This document shows positions 31,288 through 44,053 of a DNA stretch of 52,319 nucleotides, in pieces. The DNA comes from Acrasis kona (lineage: Eukaryota > Heterolobosea > Eutetramitea > Acrasida > Acrasidae): assembly GCA_026419775.2 (NCBI GenBank), contig JAOPGA020000891.1, forward strand, positions 1 through 52,319. Direction: 5' to 3'. The translations under genes and the position numbers were made by a program. The notes beneath the pieces are model-generated. The model had not been told where the DNA came from. It saw nothing but the letters and a program-made list of their open reading frames with translations, and did not search any database. Within the stretch, counting starts at the first letter, position 1. Every line of letters begins with the position of its first letter.

Positions 31288-34200
31288 TTATTTATCTTTT
31301 TCTTTTGCAGTTTCTACAATAATATTAAAAGAACTTTCATCAAGAATCCATTCGATCAACTTTTGGAAATCGGGATCCCTCAACGTATTCTTCTTATCAG
31401 CATTAGATGGTTTCGCCGCTTCGTCCCTATGAGAGATCACATTGACCTGAGAAGTAGATTTCACCAACGCGACAGCACTATTGACACGAGACACGGTCTT
31501 GGAAGATGGTCTAGTGGCCTCACTGGATACCAAATCAGAACGTAACTTTTGAGAAGCAGATTGAGGTCTGCTCAAATCCCTTGGCGTCCTAGCAAATTCA
31601 CAATAGAATGGAGTGGCATGATCTTGTATGTCATCAATGGCCATCATGACATCATCATCGTGAATCACCTCTTGTAACAAATTACTAAAGATTCCAGACA
31701 ACAAACTCTTGCCGACATCCAAATTCTTTATGCCCGAAGAGATGCTCGCTAGCGAAGGCGTCTGTGACCTAGGCGTGCGCACATCGCTGACAGTTAATTG
31801 AGTGTTGTGCTCGCCAATGGCAGGTATATAACTCTCCTCCCACACATGTTGTTTATTTTCGTATTTGAACACCTCCAATGCCACCACCTTTGCTTGGATC
31901 TTTACAAAGATGTAAATGTCCTTTAATTCCTTCATGCCATACTTGTCGTCGTCGTCATCATCATCGTCAACTTGTTCGCCACCACCTTGATGATGTTGGT
32001 GATATTTTTTAGCCATGCGATTCCTTGCATCCAGACTGGGCATCAACGTAGCATTCAATTTTGGTTTGCTTCTAATGGGCGGCTTGATGGTGTTGCTCCT
32101 GGCCACCGTCGGCTTGTTGATAATGCTCTGACGATCTCTCTTGAATCGATGATCGCTGGTGGTCATGCTCATCACTTGATTGTAAACATCCAACGGTTGA
32201 TCGTCGCTGGTACTTGGTCTCTGCAACAACATTTCTTCGAATCGCCTCCTCTTTTCTTGTTTCAATTGCCTCTTGGTTTGATTGGAGATGCTACACGACA
32301 CGTCCACATCCAACAGTTGAGCACAGCTACCAGCGCTCATGATGAACTTGCATGCCACGAATTCGCCTGGTTTGATGCTACCTGATTTGGGCAATATGCT
32401 CAACGTGCTGCTTAGATGCATTTGATCCATCGGCAATTCATCGTTCCATTCGAACGACAGTAAATCATGTGATGATGTATTCCTCAGCACCACCAATCTT
32501 CTATTAATGCTCAAGCATGGAATGGTACCATAATCTAATACTTCCATGCTTAGGCTAGTAATTTGACCGCTGCATCCAACAATGCTCTGAGCGGTTGGTA
32601 TTTGATGAGATAGTTTGACCACAATGTCATCTTGCATCGCATCGTGATTGGCGTCATCATCATGACGATCGTCATGAATGGATGGATCGATGCCCTGTCC
32701 ATTAAATGTTATGTAATAAACATCTCCATTCTCCACCATGATGGGCAATTCCACGCTGTATTTCTTCACTTCGAGCGGAGAAAAGACGAATCGCAATATG
32801 TCAGTTCCACCGCACTCTGCGATTCGCCCGCTCGCATTCTGCAGTTGAATGATTTGATAATTGTAATTGTCCCTGCTCAATTGCTCCAATGGCTCCGTAT
32901 CGATGCTGTATTGAATGGGCTCGTCGCTGGTGTTCTTTAATTTGTAGTATTGAATGGGCGCATGTTGAGCACCAATCACGATGGGCGCGAAATCAAAGTC
33001 ATGTGATTTAAAGTGCAGGAAGCGCTTGCCTGGCTGTAAGGTCTGTCCCTTGAAATTCACCACGAATTCCCTTCCGTCCTGCACCTTGATCAACACGGGC
33101 ACAATGTGAGTGTTGACCATCTCGTGACGATACACCACTCTTATCGTCTTGCTTTGATTGGGCAGAATCTTTTGTTTCTTTGGATACACTTCGAACAATT
33201 GATTCTGAATGATGCTCAAATCGTTCTCTTCTTGTGCATTCTTTGGTGCCAAATCTTGTGCCCATCTCTCCACGTCAATCACCACGTCGAATGGAAACGT
33301 GAAGGACAGCTCTGCTGGTAGATTGCCTAGATTGGTGAAATTCAAGTGCACGACGGTATCGGGTGATTTTAGTTGCTTGGCACCAAAATCAAACAAATAT
33401 CTGGACTTGTCCTTGATGGAATCTTGAAAGGTGCTGTGATTGGTTGTGGTCGTTATCGTTGCTACCGTGTGATTGTTGACCAGCGTTCGTGACGATGATG
33501 GCAGCGCATCGTCCGCTCTCTTTGCCAATTCATCGTTGATTTGATTCACGCTGAACTGATCCCACAAATCACCCTTTTGATAATTGTTGCACTGAATATC
33601 GGTGATGCCAATGTGTGGATGTGCGCCTATGCCCACCACATCACATTTGGGGAACGTATCCAATTGTTGCGGAGTGTACTCGCTGGGACCACTGATGGTG
33701 GACCGTAGAGTGTTCTTGAATTGTTGCAAGTCGATTCTTGGCGGTGCAATCTTTTTATCGAGCGGCAGCACGCAATAAATGGTGAATCGATCCAGCGATC
33801 GTCTCTGTGGCGTATACTTGACGATCAGTTCGCTGTTCATGCGCGGCTCCATCACGCCCAATGCCTTGTCCACTCGTAGTTGAATGGGATCGTATCGAAT
33901 GTTGCCGTTGTGGTGTTGTTCCGTGATGATGATTTGATAAGGAATGGCGCAGTCGGATGAATTGGTCAATCGAAGAGATAGACTTGCTTCGGTGTGCACT
34001 AGTATGGTACCAAAGTCCAGCGATTGAACGCTGAGGCTCAATCCACCGGTAATGCCCTCTCCTATCAACGTGAGCGGCACCTTTTCTCTCACCATCTTGT
34101 CGTCATTGTCTTGTGTGTTGTTGTCGTCGTGTGAAAAGATCTTGCAGCTAATCTTGCCGACATGGGGTGCACATGTGGTGGGTGCAAAGTACCATTTGGT

Positions 34201-36774
34201 GGTGATGGTTTCGTTGCCACGAATCACTCCTGATGTTTGATCGACGGAAAACGTCTTGACGTCGTGCGGAATTTCCCACTCGTACATGGCATTGATTCTT
34301 GACGTGTTGGTCATGGTTAATGTTTTGCTCTGAATGGCGCCCATGTGGGTGGGTTGGAAATATAATTTGCCTGCATCCTGGAACGTGACGTTAGGAATGT
34401 AACCGCTGCCAGAGATGGTCATGTAATGTACATTGTTGACAATGTTCTCGTTGATGATGCACTTGACATCGCCCTGGAATGTTCCCGTGGTGGTGGGTGC
34501 GAATTGTAAAAGTACTAGTTGGAACGAATTCCTGGGTACGATGCCCTTGGAGGGACTGCACATGAACGTTGGGTACATTTCGCCGAGCACAAATTCAAAC
34601 AACATGGGAACATCTCCATTGTTCTTGACCATGATGGTTCTGTACGCTCGTTGGTCGACTAGACACGATGGGAACGAAATGTTTGAGTGCGGTACGAATG
34701 ATGGGTGGGGTAGAAACGATTCTGTCTTTTCGAACGTATTGCCGCTCACTCGTATGGGAACGATCCATGGCGGGGTGAATGTTTTGTCGGTTACGAGTCG
34801 AAACGTTCTGTTTGATTTAAAGTAGCACACTAGTTCAATCTCCACCGAATAGAATTGATTGTCTTGTTCTGGCATAAATCCAATCTTGATGGATGCGGAA
34901 CTCTTTGCTTTAATCTCAACACTACATGTTAGCGTTCGTGTGTGATTAGATGGTCACTTACGAAGATGGTATCACTTTAAACGGTACGTTGCCGTCGGGT
35001 ATGTGAATGTCACAAACGACCTTACCTAAAGTGTGATTGCGAATCACAACCGTCTTGTGTTCGGTTAGTTTGAATACCGAGCACGATCCGAATGATATGT
35101 AATTTTGTTCGACGCTGATCGGATTGATTGTGCTGGTTGTGGGTATGAAATACTTTTTCATCAAATCATAAGAATTGATTTTGGTAAAGTCGAATTCTTC
35201 TGCTGTGGAAAGTGCATTTTCGAATTGAGTTGCCTTTTCAAAGTTTGGATCTGAAGAATCATTCTTTTCTGAAATTTCTAATAGATTTGAAAGCTCTTCT
35301 GGTGGTTCCATATGTAGGTTGAGTGTTTCTCTTGAGAAGTAATTATTAACATGTTTCAAAGAAAATGGTGCAGGTCTCTTGCTTGGTGTGTGTCCAGATC
35401 CCATCAAATCGACATATAAATTATTCTGATTTCTGATGAGAAGATGAACTCTCTTGTAGTAGTTGATTGGATTGGTTGGAACAAATTGAACGCTAATTTG
35501 TTTTTGACTTTGTCTCGGTATCACACCACACACTTTGTCGAAGCGGAAAATTCCCAGTGCCTCTGTTTTAAAGTCATATTCCGCATCAATGTCGGAGTTG
35601 TTTGTTATTGTCAATACCTTCTTGTTTGCGGTTGATTGTAGGGGGACATCTCCAAAATTAATGCATTTGTTGCTTATTGATATTTGTGGGCCGGCAGCAT
35701 ATCCCATAGCACAAATCTTGGCAACACTACCACCGGGTGTTTTGATTTCATAATTAATAAGATCGAATGCCCCAGAGGTAACGGGTTCATATGTACAGGA
35801 AAGTTTAATTGAGGATCCAGCGTGTATTACACCTTGATTAGGTTGGAACGAAAATACTTGTTCCAACATATCGTTTTCGACAGGAGTTATTTTGTATGTT
35901 GCAGGAACAATTGTGCGATTTTCTAAAATGATCTCCTCTACTCTGTTTTTGCCGACGAGAAGTGTTTCGAAATCGACCTTTGGTTTGGATACAGATAGAA
36001 ATGCATATTTACCGGTTCCAGTAATTTCAACATTCCGAACTAATCCCCCGGTTATTTTGCAGATCGCACCAGAAACGAAAACACTGAAGATTAATAACAA
36101 TGTTGAGTAGCAACTTACCTCGCTTCAATGGGTTTGAATGACACAGTAATGTAAACTGACTGGTCTACATCCAACCTACCCCTCCGAGGATAAATTTCGA
36201 AAGGCATGTGTTTTCCTGAATTTAATGACCACTCAAAATCAAAAGGTAATTCTCCAACATTGTCTAATCTAAATTGTTGTTTCGCTTCTTCTTTTGTCGC
36301 GCAGAATCCCATGTCTATTTTGTTTGGTAATTTGGCTTCAATGTTTGCGAGGATGGCTTTGATTGTGACCGCGAATTCATGTCCACTTTTTGACACAACA
36401 ACTACTTGATCGGTATATGGTTGCTAATAATGTTAAAATCATAAATATTTTAATCATACGTATGCCGTCGGTCTGAATATAACATCTATTGGTTCGCTAA
36501 CTCCTGGACTCAATTTAAACCAATCTGGGTAATGCATGAAGAAATCTACAGATTTTGGGATTATGCATTTTAGTTCGACTATGCTATCTCCAACATTTTT
36601 GATTATTAATTTTTTAGTGTATTCCCCTCCAATACTCCAACCTTTCCACACTAGATCTGGTCCACAATCTATTCCTAGTTTTTTGATAATAGTTTCTCTT
36701 GTATTTAGAGTGACACGACCAGTTGTGGATGTCTTTTTAGACCCAGTCAATGTGCTGCTGAGTTTGAAAGACAT
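31288..36774 (-). CDS. CFAP65: CFAP65-like ciliary protein (ASH/MSP-type repeats)
   Basis: Exons 36460-36774, 36119-36423, 34962-36083 and 31288-34921 (introns 36, 35 and 40 nt) encode about 1791 residues, close to human CFAP65. Many Ig-like ASH/MSP domains repeat FRP/YTP, GTI and NSS-type signatures. The first domain has LVWKGWSIGGEYTKKL, which I recall as typical of CFAP65 (CCDC108). Human CFAP65 is needed for sperm-flagellum axonemes. The C-terminal 300 residues are low-complexity with an Asp run. It implies a motile flagellum. HYDIN-type proteins are the main alternative. The stop lies in AATAAA. Confidence 0.75.
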
Positions 36775-37021
36775 TCCTTCACGGTTGTCTGATTTTTGTA
36801 TTGGATTCTGGCGCCAAAACAACAGTGATGCGACAAAACAAAAGTTGGGACATCAACTCTTGAATACTCTAAATTGTTGTTCTGTCTGTGCTTACTGTAC
36901 ATTTATTCGTAAAGTTATATTATCCTCATAGACCAATACTTGTACAGAAATTGGCGGATCAGCTTTTGTCAACCAGCCACCCGGACGTTACTCTTATTTC
37001 AAGAACACAAAGTGTCCACCC
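36775..37021. promoter_or_regulatory. Divergent promoter region, CFAP65 and coiled-coil gene
   Basis: The 247 bp between ATG 36774 (minus) and ATG 37022 (plus) must hold both promoters. No recognised motif is visible. Short open frames here lack conserved features. Confidence 0.4.
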
Positions 37022-39514
37022 ATGAAGGCAACGGCGTCTTCGGGAAAGAAAAAATCTCAGCTCGACGCAGACTATGTAAATCAGCTAATCCAAGATGCGA
37101 AAAACAGGAAAGCAAGAAAGCAAGAACAGGATGACCAGGAATACTACAAACAAATGTATGAACTGGAGGCAAAAAAAAAAGAACGATCCCAAAACAATTC
37201 TCGATACATTGCGAACGTACAGACGCAGTCTAGAATATTCAAGCAACCAATGCATACTGCAAACAGAGTCGCACCAGAGAGGGATTCAAACGTGAAATCT
37301 CAATCTCGCTCTTATATTTCAGATAATCGCAAAGTGGATACTTTCGACTACGAACCTGTTTATTATCACGAACTAACTAGACAAGATCAGGACAAGAAGA
37401 GCAGAATAGAAGAAAAGGCCGGTAAATTTCTCGAAGTAACCGATGGTAAGGCAAGAAAAGATCTCAACATTACACCATCACCTCCAAAAAGTCGAATCGA
37501 AAAAGTATTGGAGTATCAATCCAAAGAGAATAAATCGAATCATGTACCCCAAAATGACCAGAGGGAGATGCACGTGAAATCGGTTAGGGTCGCAGAGCCC
37601 TTGGCGTTACATTTTTCAAAACCTGTAAGCGACTCGGACGAGCAAAGTTACCAACGACAATCAAACATCAACTCTGAAATGAGTTACTTTGAAGAACAAG
37701 AAAAGAGAATGTGGGAAGAATTAAATCAATTAGATGCCAAGCTAGAAGAGGCTAATGTTCATAAATCTCCACCACAACAAAAATCAATAAAAACTAATTT
37801 TAGTCGCACTATTATAAAACCTCCACCGCTTCCGCTGCATAAAGTGCAGGGGTACCAAAATGAGGAGCCAGTCAAAAAACCGATACCTGTACGGTCTACG
37901 ATTACATCGAGAATAAGGTCTCAATCAGCTTCGAGATCTCGCACTCAGCAGAGATTGGAAGAAAAACAAGAGGAAGAAAGATTGTTTAAACCAAAAATAA
38001 ATAATGTAGCTGGTGTGGTGAGTACTATTCCACTTCCACTCCACAGCGGTTCCCAATCATCTGCTCCTCCTAGCACTACTGCTTATTCTTTTAATGGAGG
38101 ACCAAATTCTTCTAGATCATCCAAGGGTACTCCATCCTTCTTTTCGTCTAGGAATAATAGTGTACATAACCATTCTATTAATTCTACCAGACAAAATTCA
38201 GTTATAAGTATAGCGCCGTCACATTATTCGAAAACTACCTCTGTTCGGACAGCTTATGATCCAGATGAAGAAGAGGATGCTATCGATACATCAGTCAAAT
38301 CAACTTTTGTACAATTAAAACATCTCATGATAAGAGATGAGGAATTCAAGCGAGTGATGAATGACATTAAAAGCGCTGAACAAAAGATTGCTGATCTATA
38401 CGAGAGGAACCTTGAGCAATCAAAGATTCAAAGAAAAGCCTACTCTCAGTCTTTAAAAAGAAATGAATCAGATCTCAGTCACACGAAAAAAGAGAAGTCC
38501 ATTGAGCAAAAAAAGCAGGAAAAAAAGAAAGAGGAGAAGAAGGATCAAAAGACTAATAAGCAAGATGACTCTCATCGTTCACTATTCTCCAAGCTTGTAC
38601 CAACATCAAATTCTTCTTTTAATTCCTTCTCCACAAATGCACCTATAATTGAGGATAACCATGTGGAGGATATAGACTTGAGTCAATATGATGATTCTGT
38701 TGGTAGTTCCCAACAAATAAAACATGCCATGTCTCTGAAACTAGAACAACTTCAAGAAACACTCTTGAATTTATCAAACACAACCAAACTAGACTACAAA
38801 AACGACAAAGATGAATCAACAGTCACTCCTCCCCGGTCTAATGCATCAAGAACAATGAGGCCTGAAGTTGTAAGGACAGTTGTCAGTCCAACAAATGATG
38901 ATTCGAACACATTAGCAATAACAACGTATATAACCACGCCTCCAAATTCAAACATTACCCTAGATCAAATCAAGAGCGTAAGGACCACAACAACAGTTTT
39001 AAAGGATGAATCTCATGTTGACGACACTCAATCCAATCATGATGAAGATCAAAACCAAACAAACTCCCCCTCCAATTCAACCACCCAACACCACGAGTAT
39101 GAAGATGAGGACCAAGATGACGAGGACCAATCACCCCCACAAATTTTAAAGACACCAGACAAATCAATGTTGGACATGAAGAGAGATGTGAATCCACTAT
39201 TAAAGTTAATCAGCAAGAACAACAACATTGCATGGTCACCAACACATGAATCCCCATCGGTAGACGATAGAAGAAACAATAGAGCAGTACCACCACCACC
39301 CAACACCAACAACATCAACAACCATTTTAGAGATTTTGTGGATCGGTTCAATTCTAGCCAAGCCATGTCAAGCGATAACAGTTTGGAACTGTCACCGTCC
39401 AGCGCTAGAACAGTACAACAATTCACACAAATCAGAAAAAACAAACAACCACCACCAACCAATGATTTCTTGAGCACATTTGAAATGCTAGAAAAGAGAA
39501 TCAACAAAATGTAA
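37022..39514 (+). CDS. Large charged coiled-coil hypothetical protein
   Basis: This intronless ORF of 830 codons starts at ATG 37022. The first 80 residues are a Lys/Glu/Gln-rich helix. Later come several short coils (near 225-245, 435-490 and 500-520), basic Ser/Arg patches, and an acidic Asp/Glu/Gln stretch near 700. I recognise no family. It shares a 247-bp divergent promoter with CFAP65, which hints at a flagellar or basal-body role, an inference only. Its stop is 36 bp from that of the opposing gene. Confidence 0.7.
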   Translation: MKATASSGKKKSQLDADYVNQLIQDAKNRKARKQEQDDQEYYKQMYELEAKKKERSQNNSRYIANVQTQSRIFKQPMHTANRVAPERDSNVKSQSRSYISDNRKVDTFDYEPVYYHELTRQDQDKKSRIEEKAGKFLEVTDGKARKDLNITPSPPKSRIEKVLEYQSKENKSNHVPQNDQREMHVKSVRVAEPLALHFSKPVSDSDEQSYQRQSNINSEMSYFEEQEKRMWEELNQLDAKLEEANVHKSPPQQKSIKTNFSRTIIKPPPLPLHKVQGYQNEEPVKKPIPVRSTITSRIRSQSASRSRTQQRLEEKQEEERLFKPKINNVAGVVSTIPLPLHSGSQSSAPPSTTAYSFNGGPNSSRSSKGTPSFFSSRNNSVHNHSINSTRQNSVISIAPSHYSKTTSVRTAYDPDEEEDAIDTSVKSTFVQLKHLMIRDEEFKRVMNDIKSAEQKIADLYERNLEQSKIQRKAYSQSLKRNESDLSHTKKEKSIEQKKQEKKKEEKKDQKTNKQDDSHRSLFSKLVPTSNSSFNSFSTNAPIIEDNHVEDIDLSQYDDSVGSSQQIKHAMSLKLEQLQETLLNLSNTTKLDYKNDKDESTVTPPRSNASRTMRPEVVRTVVSPTNDDSNTLAITTYITTPPNSNITLDQIKSVRTTTTVLKDESHVDDTQSNHDEDQNQTNSPSNSTTQHHEYEDEDQDDEDQSPPQILKTPDKSMLDMKRDVNPLLKLISKNNNIAWSPTHESPSVDDRRNNRAVPPPPNTNNINNHFRDFVDRFNSSQAMSSDNSLELSPSSARTVQQFTQIRKNKQPPPTNDFLSTFEMLEKRINKM

Positions 39515-39550
39515 CCATATAAACTCTTTTTTATTTTACAATTGTGTGCT

Positions 39551-41653
39551 CTAATACACTTTCCACCACTCCTTGTCCATCAAGGGCCTGCTGATGGGAC
39601 GTGCCAGTGCATAAGCTTCGTTACGCCCCGCAATGCGATAAGCACGATAATACCTTCCACGCCTACGCACGCACAAGTACATGCCTCTCAAACTAACATC
39701 CACCATAAACAAGGGCAAAAAGAACTGTATGCACGAATCACCGTCATCATGCACGATGCCGCTCTCCAGCACCACGCCAGGAATGGCCGTTCTATAATCC
39801 TGTTCAATCCTATTAAATAATTCCTGCACGCATGCAGATAACATTCTCTGCACGCACAGCGTCTGTGCAACAGAGTCATCCACCATGCCCAACCACAGTG
39901 GAATCTTCTCCTTGCACTGCTCCAACACTTGTTGGTCAAAGAAGAGATGCAAATCAGTATCAAAAACATATTCGCCCACGTGCGGAACGAATCGCACGGT
40001 GCGTGGTCGATCGTGTAGATCGAATCCATACTTTTCCACTGCTTCGTTCCACAACACAAAATCACACACCTCGATCCATTCCTTAACATGTGATGCATCA
40101 TGACTAGAAGAAGAAGAAGAAGAAGAAGAAGAAGAATACAAGTGCTTCACATAAAACTTTCTAATCAATTCGCATCGACTAGGTTCGCTAACAATGTTTT
40201 TTTGTTGAATAATTGCATACAAGTATGATTTTTCATTCTTGTGAATAAGAGAAGTGTTGATGGCCATTTTATCCTTGTTTCTATTCTTGCTCACGCTTCG
40301 ATTGGTTTCGCTGTGAAACACGCTCGTCTTGGGTCTAGAAATGACGATGCCGCTCTGTTGATTGTTGTTGTGCTCCAGGGCACCCACCATGAGCGCAAAC
40401 AGCACTTGTTCTAGTATTTCCAACGATTCGCTGTTGTTATCCAAGGACCACACTTCTTGTTCTGCCTTGATGCTTAGTTGGCGCAGCAATCCTTCTTCGT
40501 TGGCCAGCGTGATCATGCTGCTGATGATGGCCAGACGAGACATTTTCTCTTGATCCACCCTTCGATTGAATCTGGGACTGCACACTGCGTAGAATTGTGG
40601 ATCGGTAAAGTTGGTCATCATTGGATTCCATGTGGTGGTGGTGGCGGTGGTGGTCTGTGATGATGTGGGTGGAGGTGGTGGTAGTGGTGGATGAATGTGA
40701 GACGAAGATTGAGTGGAGAAGAGAGAATAATGTGGATCCGATTCCACGTGTACCGTGCTGGATATGGAACGTGATGTGCCCTTCATCTGATCAATGTCCT
40801 CAAAGTCATCGAATTCGGTAAACTCATTGTACTGTTCTTCTAGTGGATCGTTGCAGCCCGATTCTTCTGAATTCTTTTCATTGTCCGATTCGTCGTCGCT
40901 ACTTTTTTTTGATTTTTTATTGGATCGATTCCTCCGTTTTCTTCTCTTTTTGTTTTCCTCTTCGAAGTTAATGTTCATGAGGGTGGATATGTTTGGATCG
41001 CTGACCAGCTCAGAAGGCAACGCTTCGCTGGTGGACGGATCCTCCGTTGGCTCTCCACCAACATCATCCTGTGCAAAACTAGATAGCACGTATTGATGAT
41101 TGCTGTCGGAGACTTTTGTGTAGGACTTGACCTTGATGATGAACACCTGACCGTATTGATCGCCATAGTCGTAGTTGTGTTCGCGCTGCCATTGATCAAA
41201 GCATAGATTAAGGTCCTTGCTAAGTATGTGTTAGCATGTTAAAAAAATAATCATCACGACTTACCCATACACACCTTTTCTGCTGACGATCAAGAAGGGT
41301 TTGGTCTTGACGCCACCATAGAATAGTTTGACTTGATCCTTGCCCCATCCCATGTAGCTATACCATTGATTAACGATCGTGAACGAAAAGAATGACTAAC
41401 GATTTGGTGCATATAAAATTATAGATGGCTTCTCTTATTTGGTATGAAATGTATACATGGTCTTTCTACATTGAATTTTTAAGTAATGCGTTCATATGAT
41501 CATTTTGATAATACCTGAAGATGAATGTCGACCAGAGTGGGTCTCTTTTGTTGTTTGGCGTTCGTACTGCCAGTGAAGACTGGAAAGAACAACTGCACTC
41601 ATGTGTGAAATAACCGTCTTTAGATGCTAATGACTTACCGCCTTAATGGTCAT
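39551..41653 (-). CDS. Hypothetical protein with DUF3825-like C-terminus
   Basis: Exons 41639-41653, 41515-41592, 41265-41395 and 39551-41219 (introns 46, 119 and 45 nt) encode about 630 residues. The N-terminal about 110 residues form a compact aromatic-rich domain (YMGWGKDQVKLFYGGVKTKP) that I do not recognise. A disordered Asp/Ser/Lys linker follows. The last about 170 residues resemble the DUF3825 family (LPLFMVDV, YYRAYRI, AYALARPI, KEWW). A Ser run is encoded by the GAA repeat seen on the plus strand at 40106-40138. The function is unknown. More exons may lie upstream, because 41654-41900 holds open frames and splice-like sites. Confidence 0.6.
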
Positions 41654-42666
41654 TCTATGCAAGGGTAGATGATGTTCTTCTGTGTACCACTTGTGGAATT
41701 AAGTTGTCTGATGCAGTAGTGGTTGTGTTAGGGTTGTTAACCTGGAAAGTTCAAATATCAGGTTCACTCTAAAAATAAGTAATAAACCACCAAAAATAAA
41801 AACCCCGTTCTCGTACTTTCCATCTGCGGGCATCACTCCAAGAATCTTTTGACGAACAACAACGTAGACACAAAGGATTCGGGTCGTAATAAAAATCATT
41901 AGGACTTGAATTACGATAACTACTGTACACTACTATTAAACCGTTTGAAAAATATATTTAATTCTCCATTATAATCCGATTTCGTCTAAATAACTCTACC
42001 TTCCTCCGAATTTCGTAGCTACGAACCACAAACCTCTCCGACTAGCATTTGATAGTTTAGACGTCTAGTTTTATCCACCAGCGAAGCGTTGCCTTTGGGG
42101 CTTGTCAGCGGTCCAAACATCTTACACTAACTGAAATCTTGAAGTTGGTACTACAGATTCCTTGTTTACAATCAACTAGCAACAAGAAACGTGTGATGAT
42201 CGTTCGTAACCCATATGATTACACCTGTAGAACAGAATCTGAAAATTTTATTTGATTAATAACACTACATAAAAACGATATGAATGGGTACAAACAAGAA
42301 CGTTTCATGTTAATGTTGCAAAGCTTTACATTTATTTCACAAAGAAGACACCGCAAGTGATGTCTTGTGCACAATTCTTCTTGTATTACGATAATTTATA
42401 AAAGTAATGATGGTCAGCAGTGGCAAGGTGAACCAAGAATACAGTCTTATTGGATCCTTATCAATAACGGACTGCAGCGACAAGAATACCTTTCGCATCC
42501 ACAATATCATGATCCTCGAAGTCAACGGACCCGTCGTCTTCGAACGACGCGACAATTGTCTAGACCCCTCTCTATTTGCAACAACAACCTGCATCAAATA
42601 TTTTGTAACACAAATAATTAAACAAGAAACTTTATAAAGTGTACATTGTGCTCAATCACACATCGT
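41654..42666. other. Intergenic region with an unresolved small ORF
   Basis: Both strands of 42330-42640 are open in places. On the minus strand, a frame ending in TAA inside AATAAA (42332-42334) can be extended upstream through introns of 54, 33 and 29 nt to ATG 42594, giving 48 codons. On the plus strand, 42407-42637 is open for 76 codons. Only one can be real, and neither shows a known domain. The rest (41900-42330) shows nothing recognisable. Confidence 0.3.
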
Positions 42667-43834
42667 CTACATGGTGACCTGTGTGCTCGATGTCGTGCCG
42701 CTACCGCTAGACTGCTTAGCCTCCAACAATGTCCAATCATACACATAGTCCATCACGTAGCCTTGCCTTACGAATAAATCTCTAAACACTTTGCGTAAGA
42801 ACTGGTAGTCAGGCTTGTCTTCGAAACCTAAACTTCTCGCATAGTTCAAATATGTAGAAAATTCTCCGGGGAAGCCCTCGCATAAACTCTTGATGCCAGT
42901 CGATGTCTTCTTCTCACAAATGCGAGTATATTTCTCCACCTTAGTCCTGGCTTTGAGCCCCTGCCATGGCAAGCTTCCTCTGTTAAAGTACATGAGCACA
43001 TATCCAAGACTCTCCAAATCATCTCGGCGACTCTGTTCGATTCCCAAGTGATTGTTGATGCTGGCATATCTGGCAGTGCCCGTCAAATGTTTGTTGTCTC
43101 TGTAGGGTATGTGTACGTGTTTGCTGTCTCTGTATTTCTTTGCCAGTCCATAATCAATCATGTACACGACGTGACCCTTCTTGACCACGCCCATCAAGAA
43201 ATTGTCCGGCTTAATGTCGCGATGGATGAAATTCTTGGAATGGATGTATTCTACGCGTTTCAACTATCAATGTGAGTTTCAACAATGTATTGTACACGAA
43301 CCATTTGATCTGCCAACATCAATACGGTCTTTAGACTGAACTTTCTTCCGCACCGGTTAAATTGTTCCTCCAAACTAGGTCCAAGTAGATCCATGACCAT
43401 GACGTTGTAATCACCTTCGATACCGTACCATCTTACGCGTGGTATGCCCAGTGCGGCAGTAGCTATATATATTAACATGGTTAACATCACGTCACATACA
43501 ATTAAGAGAGCTTTGTGTGGAGGATGAAGATGTTGTTTCGGGAGATCTCTTTGATAAGCTTAAAAGTTTAATCAATCTAGCTTCATATAAAAGTTGAGCA
43601 TGTTTGGCTTTTCTGTGTTCCAATTTTACGGCTAACTTCTCACCCGTTTGTATGTTGGTTGCTTCACGAGATGTAAAAATTTCAAGATATTTCATTTTTT
43701 TACTAACCTAGAAAAATCTCACCAAAGGCACCGCTACCAATCTTCTTTCCCAGTACAAACTTCTCACCAACGCGATGTTCTATTGTGTTGGAAGAAGAAG
43801 TTTGGTTATATGTAATTTGTGATGTCGGATCCAT
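42667..43834 (-). CDS. Casein kinase 1 family protein kinase
   Basis: Exons 43708-43834, 43500-43661, 43302-43462 and 42667-43263 (introns 46, 37 and 38 nt) encode 348 residues. CK1 signatures are strong: [25 protein letters not shown] with the ATP-binding Lys, [58 protein letters not shown]. The metal-binding DFG is DYG here ([12 protein letters not shown]). A Ser/Thr-rich insert of about 20 residues sits in the loop after the alpha-C region, around the second intron. The C-terminal tail is short, as in CK1 alpha/delta-like kinases without long regulatory tails. Confidence 0.93.
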
Positions 43835-44053
43835 GTTTTATCGTTTATATTATTAGTGGCGTGACAAAGAGGGACTCAGGAGCGATGACCACAGATTATA
43901 TTTTTCAAAAAGTTTTGGTGGGGCCAACCAAGTTGACAGTTTTCCAACCAATAGAAATAATATGACATGTAGGTACAACAGTCCAAATGATTATTTTCGA
44001 AGAAGTAGAGGCAAAATACATTATCAGGTTTAATTGATGAGTTAAGATTTCAA
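43835..44053. other. Intergenic region upstream of CK1
   Basis: This short AT-rich stretch is divergent from the CK1 start. A 26-codon plus frame from ATG 43885 ends in TGA. Possible exon pieces of the small gene downstream cannot be excluded. Nothing else is seen. Confidence 0.3.

Noticed and set aside
36775-36822. Upstream extension of CFAP65
   Set aside because: It begins at TTG with no conserved residues; ATG 36774 is the first Met in frame.
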